From Clostridium sp. CAG:288 (GTDB lineage Bacteria > Bacillota_I > Bacilli_A > RFN20 > CAG-288), in contig FR898180.1 in the NCBI GenBank assembly GCA_000437395.1, forward strand, positions 3,558 through 67,557: 64,000 nucleotides of DNA, in the 5' to 3' direction. Numbering within the stretch: the first letter of the stretch is position 1; each line of letters starts with the position of its first letter. The notes under the pieces are model-generated. The model was not told the origin of the DNA, ran no database searches, and saw only the letters and a list, made by a program, of their open reading frames with translations. Below, piece after piece: positions 53,404 to 62,694 of the stretch. The translations under genes and the position numbers were made by a program.

Positions 53404-55314
53404 ATGAAATTGAAACTTAAAGATGGAAAAGTTCTTGAATTAGAAAACGCTCAAGACGGTTTATCAATTGCTAAGGCTATAGCTGTATCTTTAGCTAAGA
53501 AAGCCATTGCAATTAAAGTTGATGGTGAATTAGAAGACTTATCAACAGTTATTGATCACGATGCAGAAATTGAAATTATAACAAAAGAAAGTCCAGAAGC
53601 TTTCCAAATTTTAAACCATTCTGCAGCACATGTTTTAGCCCAAGCTATTATGAGATTATATCCTGATGCTCAATTGGAATATGGCCCAAGTATTGAGGAA
53701 GGTTTCTTCTACGATATCGGATTCTCTTCTCCAGTTTCTGAAGCTGATTTTGCTAAAATCGAAAAAGAAATGTCAAAAATTGCTGATGAAGCTTTACCTA
53801 TTGTTAGAGAAGAAGTCTCATTAGAAAAAGCTAAAGAATTATTTGCAAATCAAAAGTATAAATTAGCACACTTAGATGAAATCGAAGGTAAGTTAACAAT
53901 ATATAGACAGGGTGAATTCTACGATTTATGCCGTGGCCCACACGTTTCTAACACAAAGTATTGTAAGCACATTAAACTTACATCAATTTCTGGTGCCTAT
54001 TATAAAGGTGACTCTAAAAATGAACAATTAACACGTATTTACGGAACATGTTTCTTCAGTGCTGAAGAACTTGAAAATCACCTTAAATTACTCGAAGAAA
54101 GAAAACAATCAGATCACAGAAAGCTTGGTAAAGAACTCGGTTTATTTATGATTTCTGATTATGGTCCAGGTTTCCCTTTCTTCCTTCCAAACGGAATGAT
54201 TTTAAGAAGAGAACTTGAAAATTTCTGGTATGATATTCATACAGAAGAAGGCTACGTCTTTGTTAAAACTCCTATTATTCTTTCTAGAGAATTATGGGAA
54301 ACATCAGGCCACTGGGCTAACTACAAAGAAAATATGTATACAACAACAATCGATGATGGCATTTATGCTATTAAGCCAATGAACTGTCCAGGTGGTATGC
54401 TCGTTTATAAAAATGAAATTCACTCTTATAGAGACTTACCAATTAGAATGGGTGAATTAGGTTTAGTTCATAGACATGAAGCCTCAGGTGCTTTAAATGG
54501 TTTATTTAGAGTTCGTAACTTTACACAAGATGATGCCCATATCTTCCTTAGACCTGACCAATTAGAAGATGAAATGAATAGACTTCTTAAGCTATTCAAG
54601 AGAATTTATGATACATTTGGCCTTTCATACAAGATTGTTTTATCTACAAGACCTGAAGATAAATATATCGGTAGTATTGAAACATGGAATCGTTCAGAAG
54701 CTATCCTTGAAAAAGTTTTAATTGAAAACGGTGTTGATTATAAGATTAATCCAGGTGATGGTGCATTCTATGGTCCAAAACTCGACTTCAAGCTCAAGGA
54801 TTCAATGAATCGTATATGGCAATGTGGTACAATTCAATTAGATATGAACTTACCAGAAAGATTTGATTTGACATATGTCGATGCTGATGGTGAAAAGAAG
54901 AGACCTATTATGCTTCACAGAGCTATCTATGGTTCACTTGAAAGATTTATCGGTATCTTAATCGAAAACTTTAAGGGTGCCTTCCCAACTTGGATGTCAC
55001 CAAGACAAGTAGTCGTTTTACCAGTAAGTAAAGAAGAAAATCAAGTTAGAATTGCAAACGAAATTGTTAGCGCTCTTAAAAAATTAAAGATCAGAGCTGA
55101 AATAGATGACCGTGATGAAAAGATTTCCTATCGTATGAGAGACGCTCAAGTTAAAAAGACTCCTTATACACTTGTTATTGGTGCTAAAGAAGTCGAAACT
55201 GGAAATGTCACATATAGAATATTCGGTTCCAAAGATTCATTCACTGTTTCATACGATGAATTCGTAAAACTCATTTCTTCAGATATTGCTGAAAAGAAAT
55301 TAAAGAGATTCTAA
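53404..55314 (+). CDS. thrS: Threonyl-tRNA synthetase
   Basis: Class II synthetase, 636 aa. TGS domain (about 1-60), editing domain with HSAAHVLAQA and YDLCRGPHV, catalytic core with MNCPGGMLVYK, HRHEASGALNGLFRVRNFTQDDAHIF, and YGPKLDFKLKD, and anticodon domain with VVVLPVSKEEN. ATG 53404 follows GGAGG at six bases. It has its own T-box leader and a strong terminator. Confidence 0.97.
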   Translation: MKLKLKDGKVLELENAQDGLSIAKAIAVSLAKKAIAIKVDGELEDLSTVIDHDAEIEIITKESPEAFQILNHSAAHVLAQAIMRLYPDAQLEYGPSIEEGFFYDIGFSSPVSEADFAKIEKEMSKIADEALPIVREEVSLEKAKELFANQKYKLAHLDEIEGKLTIYRQGEFYDLCRGPHVSNTKYCKHIKLTSISGAYYKGDSKNEQLTRIYGTCFFSAEELENHLKLLEERKQSDHRKLGKELGLFMISDYGPGFPFFLPNGMILRRELENFWYDIHTEEGYVFVKTPIILSRELWETSGHWANYKENMYTTTIDDGIYAIKPMNCPGGMLVYKNEIHSYRDLPIRMGELGLVHRHEASGALNGLFRVRNFTQDDAHIFLRPDQLEDEMNRLLKLFKRIYDTFGLSYKIVLSTRPEDKYIGSIETWNRSEAILEKVLIENGVDYKINPGDGAFYGPKLDFKLKDSMNRIWQCGTIQLDMNLPERFDLTYVDADGEKKRPIMLHRAIYGSLERFIGILIENFKGAFPTWMSPRQVVVLPVSKEENQVRIANEIVSALKKLKIRAEIDDRDEKISYRMRDAQVKKTPYTLVIGAKEVETGNVTYRIFGSKDSFTVSYDEFVKLISSDIAEKKLKRF

Positions 55315-55322
55315 AAATATAT

Positions 55323-55349
55323 AGCTCGGATTAGTTTCCGAGCTTTTTT
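55323..55349 (+). terminator. Terminator after thrS
   Basis: AGCTCGGA (55323-55330) and TCCGAGCT (55337-55344) form an eight-pair stem followed by six T. Confidence 0.88.
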
Positions 55350-55365
55350 GTTTGAAAATTTATAA

Positions 55366-55394
55366 TTAAAAAGAGTGCCGAGGAATAGCACTCT
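55366..55394 (-). terminator. Terminator after ftsL
   Basis: AGAGTGC (55372-55378) and GCACTCT (55388-55394) form a stem; the minus strand continues with TTTTTAATT. It ends the mraZ-rsmH-ftsL transcript. Confidence 0.8.
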
Positions 55395-55421
55395 ATATAT
55401 AAAAATAAAGGAAGGAACAAT

Positions 55422-55631
55422 TTAATCTTTCATTTGATTATTTAACTTAGTAATGTCCGAATCAATATTGTGAATTTCCATTTCTAAGCGTTGATTTGTC
55501 GATGAATTTGAGCTAATTAAAGGAACCATAACAGATGTCACACCTGCGGCAAAAACTAAAGATACAATTGCAATAACTCTTAATCTAAATGCACGTCTAG
55601 ATATTTTGTTTTTTGTTAACTTTTCTTTCAT
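55422..55631 (-). CDS. ftsL: FtsL-like cell-division protein, short
   Basis: 69 aa: a basic N-terminus (KEKLTKNKISRRAFRLR), one membrane helix (about 18-42), then a heptad-like stretch (NQRLEMEIHNIDSDITKLNNQMKD). Topology and position directly after rsmH match FtsL, which recruits the FtsW/FtsI peptidoglycan machine to the septum. It is shorter than the Bacillus protein (about 117 aa), so the coiled coil is abridged. pbpB and mraY, which normally follow, are absent; a terminator comes next. Confidence 0.65.
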   Translation of the reverse strand: MKEKLTKNKISRRAFRLRVIAIVSLVFAAGVTSVMVPLISSNSSTNQRLEMEIHNIDSDITKLNNQMKD

Positions 55632-55632
55632 G

Positions 55633-56565
55633 TTATTCTTTCCTTTCTATAACTCTTAATTTAGCTGGTTTAGAACGAAGATTAGCTTCAATTTCTCTTT
55701 CACTAGGAGCTACTGGTTTTCTAGTAACTAACTCGTAATCTAATTGAATATCTTGCTCTGGAACCCATTTATCTGTTGCGGGTTTAACAGCATACTTTTT
55801 AAACATATTCTTTATTAATCCATCTTCCAATGAATTAAAGGTAATAACAGCTAATCTTCCACCATTTGATAGAAAATTAATACCTTTATCAACACCAATT
55901 TCAATTTCTGTTTTTTCCTTGTTAACTTCATATCTTATTCCAAGGAATGTTTGCTTTGCAGGATGTCCAACTTTGCTTAATACTTTGTTAGGCAAAGCTT
56001 TTTTTATCACATCAACAAGTTCAAATGTAGTATGAATTGGTTTGATTTCTCTACTATTAACGATTTCTCTAGCAATTAATGAAGCAAATTTCTCTTCACC
56101 ATAATCGTAAATAACGTGTCTTAATTGTTCATAACTATATGTATTAACAACTATTTCGGCTGTTAATTTATCTTCCTGATTCATTCTCATATCAAGAGGA
56201 GCATCGAATCTATATGAAAATCCTCTTTCAGGATTATCAAATTGTGGAGATGAAACTCCTAAGTCATAAAGAATTGCATCGACATGTGTTACACCGATTT
56301 TCTTTAACTCATCAACTGCATCTGAGAAATTAGAATGAATAAGCGTAAAGTTATTACCGATTTTACTCAATCTTTGTTTTGAAAATTCAAGAGCTGTTTG
56401 ATCTCTATCAACGCCGTATAAATATCCAAATGGAATCTTCTTAAGTATTTCACTTGAATGTCCTGCGCGTCCTAAAGTCATATCTACAACAATTGAATTT
56501 GGTTTTAAATCAAGCAAAGTAATAGTTTCATTCAACAACACTGGAGCATGATAATTACTTTCCAT
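55633..56565 (-). CDS. rsmH: 16S rRNA (cytosine(1402)-N(4))-methyltransferase
   Basis: 310 aa from ATG 56565, which follows GGAGG at six bases. Family motifs: HAPVLLNETI, DMTLGRAGHS for SAM, AILYDLGVSSPQFDNPERGFSYRFDAPLDMRMNQ, and the C-terminal GGRLAVITFNSLED. It methylates C1402 in the ribosomal P-site. It overlaps mraZ by 11 bases and is followed one base later by ftsL, the conserved head of the dcw cluster. Confidence 0.96.
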   Translation of the reverse strand: MESNYHAPVLLNETITLLDLKPNSIVVDMTLGRAGHSSEILKKIPFGYLYGVDRDQTALEFSKQRLSKIGNNFTLIHSNFSDAVDELKKIGVTHVDAILYDLGVSSPQFDNPERGFSYRFDAPLDMRMNQEDKLTAEIVVNTYSYEQLRHVIYDYGEEKFASLIAREIVNSREIKPIHTTFELVDVIKKALPNKVLSKVGHPAKQTFLGIRYEVNKEKTEIEIGVDKGINFLSNGGRLAVITFNSLEDGLIKNMFKKYAVKPATDKWVPEQDIQLDYELVTRKPVAPSEREIEANLRSKPAKLRVIERKE

Positions 56566-56992
56566 AATTACCTCCAATTAACTCGCTAGCAAGTGTTGAA
56601 TAATTATCTTCCTCGTTTACTTCATTGTTACGATAGACTTCACTATCCCAAATTTCCAAATGATCTGACATGCCAACAACAACAACTTCTTTTTTGATAC
56701 CAACTTTATCTGTCATTATTTTAGGAAGTTGAATTCTTCCTTGCTTGTCCATTGATAAATCGAATGAATTAGCGAAGAAAACACGTTTAACGCTTCTGGC
56801 TGCACTTGAGAAGTCATCTAAAGAATTGATCTTCTCAGCTTTCTTCTTATAAATTTCTGAAGGGTAGAATGAGAGGCATTTATCGAAATCTAAGACCATA
56901 TAAAAACTATATCCTAATTCTTCCCTATATCTTGTAGGAAGAACAAGGCGGTTTTTTTCATCGATAAGGTTAACTGTTTGTCCTAGAAACAT
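56555..56992 (-). CDS. mraZ: Transcriptional regulator MraZ
   Basis: 145 aa with two AbrB-like halves, each bearing a DxxxR motif: LIDEKNRLVLPTRYRE near the N-terminus and SMDKQGRIQLPKIM in the middle. MraZ represses its own dcw operon. ATG 56992 follows GGAGG at seven bases. Three MraZ-type boxes at ten-base spacing lie directly upstream, overlapping the ribosome-binding site. The operon here holds only rsmH and ftsL besides mraZ. Confidence 0.94.
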   Translation of the reverse strand: MFLGQTVNLIDEKNRLVLPTRYREELGYSFYMVLDFDKCLSFYPSEIYKKKAEKINSLDDFSSAARSVKRVFFANSFDLSMDKQGRIQLPKIMTDKVGIKKEVVVVGMSDHLEIWDSEVYRNNEVNEEDNYSTLASELIGGNYGK

Positions 56993-57001
56993 TCCAATCG
57001 C

Positions 57002-57056
57002 CTCCACTTTATTCCCTTTCTATCCATATTCTAACACCAGAGTATCATTATCGCAA
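57002..57056 (-). promoter_or_regulatory. mraZ promoter with MraZ boxes
   Basis: On the minus strand TTGCGA (57051-57056) and TAGAAT (57028-57033) are separated by exactly 17 bases. Downstream, TGGAT (57022-57026), GGGAA (57012-57016) and TGGAG (57002-57006) repeat with five-base spacers, the TGGGN-N5 layout reported for MraZ binding. They cover the start site and the ribosome-binding site. Confidence 0.6.
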
Positions 57057-57078
57057 CAAAAATTTATATTTTTATGCA

Positions 57079-57104
57079 AAAGAAAAGCTACCATAAAGGT
57101 AGCT
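57079..57104 (-). terminator. Terminator after ylbN
   Basis: AGCTACC (57086-57092) and GGTAGCT (57098-57104) form a seven-pair stem with loop ATAAA; the minus strand then reads TTTTCTTTT. Confidence 0.8.
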
Positions 57105-57113
57105 ATACATTCA

Positions 57114-57605
57114 TTATTTTGTTAAGTCCTCGTCATCAAACTCAATATTTGAAAACGCATTTCCTTTGCTTGCTTGATATTCGTCTTCAGAAACAATTTC
57201 AATACCATTAATTATTTTTTTTGATAATTTCGTCGTTGAATAATTAGTTGGGATTGCATCGTAATATAAAGCTAAGGCTATCGGTCTAAAGTCGATCGAA
57301 CCTGTAGTATCAAATTCTACATCAGATTCTATATCTTCATTTTGTGAAACCATAATTTCGTCAGAAACATTCTTTTTAAATGTCTTATATTTAAAATCGT
57401 GATCATCAAGAATTGTAACTACAACTTTTAATTCTAACGAAACTAAATATGCACTTTCAGCAACTTTAGTAGCATAAATACTTGCTTCTAGAGTTTTAAC
57501 GTCTTTAACATTAGGAGTAACTTTTAATTCTTTTGGTGTAAGTTCTAATTCAAAAGTTCTTCCTTCATCATTTAATCTAGCAATATTTTGCAAAGTGTAT
57601 TTCAT
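57114..57605 (-). CDS. ylbN: YceD/DUF177 family protein (YlbN-like)
   Basis: 163 aa. The mid-region SLELKVVVTILDDHDFKYKTFKKNVSDE resembles DUF177, and the end GIEIVSEDEYQASKGNAFSN matches the conserved C-terminus of YlbN. The usual cysteine pair is absent. The family is linked to 23S rRNA accumulation and nearly always precedes rpmF (L32); here no rpmF follows, and a terminator and mraZ come next. The start overlaps the thyX stop. Confidence 0.7.
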   Translation of the reverse strand: MKYTLQNIARLNDEGRTFELELTPKELKVTPNVKDVKTLEASIYATKVAESAYLVSLELKVVVTILDDHDFKYKTFKKNVSDEIMVSQNEDIESDVEFDTTGSIDFRPIALALYYDAIPTNYSTTKLSKKIINGIEIVSEDEYQASKGNAFSNIEFDDEDLTK

Positions 57606-58498
57606 GCTGGTATTTTCTCCTCAATATAACCTTCTTTAACAAAATGATTCTTAACTAATTGCATTACTCTACGCATATCGTGGTGAGCTGCAAAGTCTAA
57701 TCTCAAGCCAAAAATTAATTCCCATTCTGCTAAATTTGTTGTTACAACGATTGAAGTTTTTAAAGCGTTAGGTAAGATTGCTCTAGCTTTGTCTGGTGTT
57801 ACTTTTCTAGATGCAAGATCCATATAGCCTTTTTCTATTGTAGTAAAAACAGTTTCATATATATCCTTGTTTTCTTCATAATCTATAGGTTTAATAAAAG
57901 ATAGTTCTCCATTAAACTTATTTTTTGAATAATTACAATATCTTGTAGATTCTTGAGCAAACGAGCATCTTCTATGACGAACTAATTCGTGAGATACACC
58001 TCTATCTGTAATTATTTTCATAGTAACAAATTGGTGAATCTTTCTTTCTTCATATGATAACTTAGAAATTTCTTCACTGCTTAAAATTCTAATATTCTCA
58101 TTGCTTTCAACTTCAAAATCTTTAAAGAAAACATCTTTTACTCTTTGGCTTAAAGCCGATATCAAAACAAGAAGTGGATTATCAAATTCTTTTCTTGCAT
58201 ATGCTTCAGCAATTGGTCTTAAACTAAGCGTAACTAAATAAACATCATTTTTATTTGACATGTAAACAAAAGGATTATTTATATTTTTTATTTCATAATA
58301 TAATTCTTTATTTACAACAAATGTCAATGCCTTATGTTCAACCATTGCAAAGTGACAATTATTTATAAGTCTGCTAACAAAAGGAGCTTCATCAGGTTCT
58401 TTTGGAGTGGATAAATAACAATTTCTAGCCACTTTAGCGATCATATCAATCGTATCATCTATTTTTATTTCTTCAACTGATGGTTCAACTAATTTCAT
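57602..58498 (-). CDS. thyX: Flavin-dependent thymidylate synthase ThyX
   Basis: 298 aa. The signature RHRRCSFAQESTRYCNY (about 170-186) matches the RHRxxSxxxxSxR ThyX motif, and AMVEHKALTFVV lies near the N-terminus. It makes dTMP using FAD and methylene-tetrahydrofolate, so no DHFR is needed for recycling dihydrofolate. It overlaps pheT as ATGA-type and ylbN by four bases. No thyA is seen in the window. Confidence 0.96.
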   Translation of the reverse strand: MKLVEPSVEEIKIDDTIDMIAKVARNCYLSTPKEPDEAPFVSRLINNCHFAMVEHKALTFVVNKELYYEIKNINNPFVYMSNKNDVYLVTLSLRPIAEAYARKEFDNPLLVLISALSQRVKDVFFKDFEVESNENIRILSSEEISKLSYEERKIHQFVTMKIITDRGVSHELVRHRRCSFAQESTRYCNYSKNKFNGELSFIKPIDYEENKDIYETVFTTIEKGYMDLASRKVTPDKARAILPNALKTSIVVTTNLAEWELIFGLRLDFAAHHDMRRVMQLVKNHFVKEGYIEEKIPA

Positions 58499-60855
58499 TG
58501 TTTCAAACTCACTTTCAATTTTTCAGTAACATTTTTAATTATATTGTTCATAGTTTTAGTTATTTCTGCATCTGAAAGTGTATGATCAGAAGAAAGTGTG
58601 AAATTCAAAGCAATTGATTTTTCACCATCTTTTTCATAAATATCAAATACATCAACTGACTTAACTAATTGTCCACCTGCTTTCTTAGCAGCCGTAATTA
58701 AATCTTTGCATGTTAATTCTGGTGGACAGACAAATGAAAGGTCTCTGAATACTGGTGGGAAAATGGAAATAGCTGTAAACTTAGTCTTTCCTGTTTTAAT
58801 ATTGAAGACATAGTTTAAATCTAATTCACCTACTACCATCTCTTTATATCCAAGTGATGGGTGTAATTCACCAATAGTACCGACCAAATCTTTACCAATC
58901 ATAATGTCAGCTGAACGTCCTGGGTGGAAAGATTTATTAACTGATGGAACAAATGAATATCTCTTTTCATCTATACCAAGCAAGTCAAGAATACCGGTAA
59001 CAACGCCTTTAATATCGTAAAAATCTTTTATTGGATTAACTATGTTGCCCTGATCGTGTTTTTTGCCAGACATAACAATAGCTAATCTTAAACCATTTGG
59101 TTCACCTTTAATGTCAACTGAAGAAACTTCAAACATATTGAAGTCGTTGTTTTTTCTATCTCTATTATATTTAGCAACTTCTATTAATGAAGGCAAAACT
59201 GAAATACGTACATACATGTGATCAGCTGTCATTGGATTAATAATCTTATATGGTTCATGGGCTTTAAAAACGTTAGGACCACTTATTTTTTGTTCATCGA
59301 CAAGAGTATATGTTAATGCTTCATTGAAGCCATTAGCAATTAAGTGTTCTCTTACCTTTCTACGTTTTGCTTGAGTCTCGCTTAATTCACCATGTGTTTG
59401 TGGCATATCTTTTAATGAAAGTTCTATTCTAGCTGGATCGTTTAGTCTAAAGACTTCTTCTTCAATGTCACATTGTTCTTTTAAATCCAGTCTATCATAT
59501 GGTGGATATAAAACATTTCCTTCTTTTTTAACATTAATTCTTCTCAAGATATCCTCTACCTCAGCTTCAGAGAAATTAGAGCCAAGTCGATTATTTAATT
59601 TATCTAAAGAATAATCTATATGAGCATTAAATTCAGGAACTTCATTATACTTTGTATAAGAAACTAATTTAGTATTTGGAGATAATTTATTAATTAAAGC
59701 TACTGTATATTGCATAGCTTCATCAACCAAATATGGATTGACGCCTTTAATAAATCTTGCTGATGAATCGCTAGCTAAACCTGTTCTAACAACTATTCTA
59801 CGGACAGATGCATGATAGAAGTGAGCAGCTTCAATACCGATATGAGATGTGTTTTCATCACATTCAACATTCTTTCCGCCCATTACGCCGGCTAAACACA
59901 TAGGTTTTGTACCATCTGTTACAACTAAATCACCTTTGATGACATCGTATTCTTTATCATCTAAAGCTAAGAATTTTCCGCAGTAATCATCTTTAACTAC
60001 AAATGAATTACTATCAATCTTGCTTAAGTCATACATGTGAAGAGGTTGACCAGTTATAAGCATTGAAAGGTTGCCAATATCAACTATGAGATTAATAGAA
60101 CGTATTCCCATAGCTTGGAGATATCTTTCCATAATAAGTGGTGTCTTATTTTCAGTAAAGCCATTGATTTCTAACAAACTAAATGATTTACAATTTTCTG
60201 TTTCACTTCTAACATCAATTTTCTTTTCTAAGTTGTTTATTAGAGGTAAATCAATCTTTTTAAGTGGTCTATCTAAAATTGTGCTTAATTCTTTGGCCAT
60301 ACCTAATACTGATAAACAGTCAGGTCTATTAGCTAAAATATTAATATCGAACAAATAGTCATCTAAGCCTAAGTGTTTTAAAATTTCTTCATCGCCTGGC
60401 AAATAGTCTTCAGGTAATTCTTCAATACCATTTAAAGAAGGTGAAGTTTCACTTAAAACAGATTTATCTAAGCCTAATTCTAAAAGTGAACAGCACATTC
60501 CATTAGATTCATAGCCTCTAATAACACCTTTTTTGATTGTTACATCTAATGCATCGAGTCTACAGCCTTCTAATGCAACAATTACGTTTAAACCTTTACG
60601 AGCATTTGGAGCTCCGCAAACAATATCTAAAACTCCATATTTAGAGCCACAATCTACTTTTAAAAGATGTAAGTGATTGCTATCTGGATGTTCTTCACAT
60701 GAGAGAATGTGACCTGATACCAATTTTGTGCCGCTGGCCAAATATTTTCCGCCTTCAACTTCAAAGCCAGAAAATGTTAATTTATTTGTAATTTCTTCAG
60801 GAGTTAAATCACTGATATCGATAAATTGATTTAATAAATTATATGAATGTACCAT
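58495..60855 (-). CDS. pheT: Phenylalanyl-tRNA synthetase beta subunit
   Basis: 786 aa. Domains in order: EMAP/tRNA-binding OB fold (about 40-150), B3/4 editing domain (about 200-370), B5 domain (about 400-470), a catalytic-like core, and the C-terminal anticodon-binding FDX-ACB domain (ISIFPPVFRDLSFVCP). It works as (alpha-beta)2 with PheS, encoded four bases upstream. It overlaps the thyX start by four bases. Confidence 0.96.
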   Translation of the reverse strand: MVHSYNLLNQFIDISDLTPEEITNKLTFSGFEVEGGKYLASGTKLVSGHILSCEEHPDSNHLHLLKVDCGSKYGVLDIVCGAPNARKGLNVIVALEGCRLDALDVTIKKGVIRGYESNGMCCSLLELGLDKSVLSETSPSLNGIEELPEDYLPGDEEILKHLGLDDYLFDINILANRPDCLSVLGMAKELSTILDRPLKKIDLPLINNLEKKIDVRSETENCKSFSLLEINGFTENKTPLIMERYLQAMGIRSINLIVDIGNLSMLITGQPLHMYDLSKIDSNSFVVKDDYCGKFLALDDKEYDVIKGDLVVTDGTKPMCLAGVMGGKNVECDENTSHIGIEAAHFYHASVRRIVVRTGLASDSSARFIKGVNPYLVDEAMQYTVALINKLSPNTKLVSYTKYNEVPEFNAHIDYSLDKLNNRLGSNFSEAEVEDILRRINVKKEGNVLYPPYDRLDLKEQCDIEEEVFRLNDPARIELSLKDMPQTHGELSETQAKRRKVREHLIANGFNEALTYTLVDEQKISGPNVFKAHEPYKIINPMTADHMYVRISVLPSLIEVAKYNRDRKNNDFNMFEVSSVDIKGEPNGLRLAIVMSGKKHDQGNIVNPIKDFYDIKGVVTGILDLLGIDEKRYSFVPSVNKSFHPGRSADIMIGKDLVGTIGELHPSLGYKEMVVGELDLNYVFNIKTGKTKFTAISIFPPVFRDLSFVCPPELTCKDLITAAKKAGGQLVKSVDVFDIYEKDGEKSIALNFTLSSDHTLSDAEITKTMNNIIKNVTEKLKVSLKQ

Positions 60856-60859
60856 TTTA

Positions 60860-61891
60860 TTACTCCTTATTGAATTGATTTAAAACATTAACGTCATCGG
60901 TATAGAAACGTCTAATATCATCAATTCCATACTTAAGCATTGCTAATCTTTCAATACCAACACCAAAGGCAAAACCTTGATACTCTTTATCATCAAAGCC
61001 GTTCATTCTTAAAACGTTAGGGTGAACCATACCACCACCTAATATTTCAATCCATCCGGTGTGCTTACAAAGTTTGCAACCTTTACCACCACACTCGAAG
61101 CAACTAACATCTACTTCAATGCTTGGTTCCGTAAATGGGAAGTAACTTGGTCTAAATCTAACTTCTCTTTTTTCACCAAATAGGTGACGAATTAAAAGAG
61201 TTAATGTTTCCATGAGCGAACCCATGTTAACATTTTTATCAATTACTAAGCATTCAATTTGACCAAATTGATGTGAGTGAGTAGCATCTTCATCTCTACG
61301 GAAAACTTTTCCAGGGCAAATAATTTTAATAGGTGCTTGTCCTTTAGCAGCTTCCATTACATGAGCTTGAACAGGTGACGTATGGGATCTCATTAAAGTA
61401 TTATCATCAATAAAGAAACTATCTTGCATTTCTCTTGCTGGATGGTCGTGAGGAATATTAAGCAATTCAAAATTATATTTATCTAATTCTACTTCTGGAC
61501 CTTCAGCGACTTTATATCCTAATCCAACAAAGTAATCTGTAACTTCATCAACTATTACTTGAAATGGATGTTTTGATCCTTTTTTATAATTTCTTCCTGG
61601 TAAAGTAATATCAATCTTTTCGCTTGCTAACTTTTTATTTAAAAGCGCTTCTTTAATTGAAGCTTCTTTTGCTTCAAAGTAAGACAAAATTTTTGCTTTT
61701 GCTTCATTTACTTCTTTACCAAAAGCAGCTCTTTCTTCTTGAGCCATATCTTTAAGTGATTGCATTGCTTTGCTAAGTTCACTTTTTTTGCCAGCATATC
61801 TGGATTTTGCTTCATTTAAAGCTGGTAAAGAATCAATTTCATTAGACTCTTTTTTAGCTTTTTCAATGAGTTCATTAAGTTTTTCGTGCAT
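60860..61891 (-). CDS. pheS: Phenylalanyl-tRNA synthetase alpha subunit
   Basis: 343 aa. An N-terminal coiled coil (about 1-85) is followed by the class II core: HPFQVIVDEVTDYFVGLGYKVAEGPEVE (motif 1), FRRDEDATHSHQFGQIE (motif 2) and GFAFGVGIERLAMLKYGIDDIRRFY (motif 3). CFECGGKGCKLCKHTGW is a normal phenylalanine-pocket insertion. No T-box precedes it, unlike thrS. Confidence 0.96.
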   Translation of the reverse strand: MHEKLNELIEKAKKESNEIDSLPALNEAKSRYAGKKSELSKAMQSLKDMAQEERAAFGKEVNEAKAKILSYFEAKEASIKEALLNKKLASEKIDITLPGRNYKKGSKHPFQVIVDEVTDYFVGLGYKVAEGPEVELDKYNFELLNIPHDHPAREMQDSFFIDDNTLMRSHTSPVQAHVMEAAKGQAPIKIICPGKVFRRDEDATHSHQFGQIECLVIDKNVNMGSLMETLTLLIRHLFGEKREVRFRPSYFPFTEPSIEVDVSCFECGGKGCKLCKHTGWIEILGGGMVHPNVLRMNGFDDKEYQGFAFGVGIERLAMLKYGIDDIRRFYTDDVNVLNQFNKE

Positions 61892-61962
61892 CTTAAAACT
61901 CCTTTAATAATAACGATATAAGTATAACATTTTATTAGTTAATTCGTACACTATAATGTTTG

Positions 61963-62694
61963 CTAAAAATTAATTTTTTCTTTTGTCTTTTCATATAAAC
62001 TGTTTTCAAAAAAATCATCTATTAATAAACCAGTCTTAATATCTTTTTTCTTTTGAATAATTTTTAAAATATTTCTTAAAATAAAGAAAAAGAGAGTAAA
62101 AATAATTGCCGTAATAGCTGCTAAGCGCCCCTTATAATTTATTCCAACAAGTATAGTTGCCATTAAAGTTATAACAAATTGAATGATTAAAAACAAAGTT
62201 ATGTTCTTAAAATGCTTATACGATGTTCCTTTTTTCTTAAATTTATGAAGTTCAGTTCCAAAATTAATTAGCAAGCCAAAAACAAGTGAAATTGATTGAC
62301 TCATTAAAACATCAAAGCCGTTTAAAAATCCAGACAATAATTTAGTAACTGATGTACTAGAATATGATTTTATTGGCATTGAAACACCTTTAACAATTAT
62401 ATTTTCAACTGTATCTGTCGGTGATGAAACAATTTTACGTGGTTTAGCTAAAGAAACAACAATACTTTCATTCTTAGGCTTTTTTCGAACATATTCCATA
62501 TAATCTATTGCTGAACCGATGCTATCAACTTTTTTTCTAGCTATAGGTATGATAGATGAAATTGTATTCAAACTTAAGTCTTGTTTTGAATAAGTTATTA
62601 CTTTATTTTCATTTTCAACACCAATATTTGCAATTGATTTTTCTTTGTTAGCCTTAGCTTTTAAAAGCCTATTCTTAGTCTCTATTCCAGTCAT
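61963..62694 (-). CDS. Unknown membrane protein, 243 aa
   Basis: No family recognised. Residues 1-130 are polar and basic, without domain signals. From about 130 to 215 there are three or four hydrophobic helices, and a charged tail ends it. It overlaps the next upstream gene by four bases, so the pair is a unit, downstream of which comes pheS after 70 bases. The partner has TPR-like repeats, so a scaffold with a membrane anchor is possible. Confidence 0.55.
   Translation of the reverse strand: MTGIETKNRLLKAKANKEKSIANIGVENENKVITYSKQDLSLNTISSIIPIARKKVDSIGSAIDYMEYVRKKPKNESIVVSLAKPRKIVSSPTDTVENIIVKGVSMPIKSYSSTSVTKLLSGFLNGFDVLMSQSISLVFGLLINFGTELHKFKKKGTSYKHFKNITLFLIIQFVITLMATILVGINYKGRLAAITAIIFTLFFFILRNILKIIQKKKDIKTGLLIDDFFENSLYEKTKEKINF

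Noticed and set aside
61892..61962. T-box upstream of pheS
   Set aside because: The gap is only 71 bases and lacks the T-box motif.
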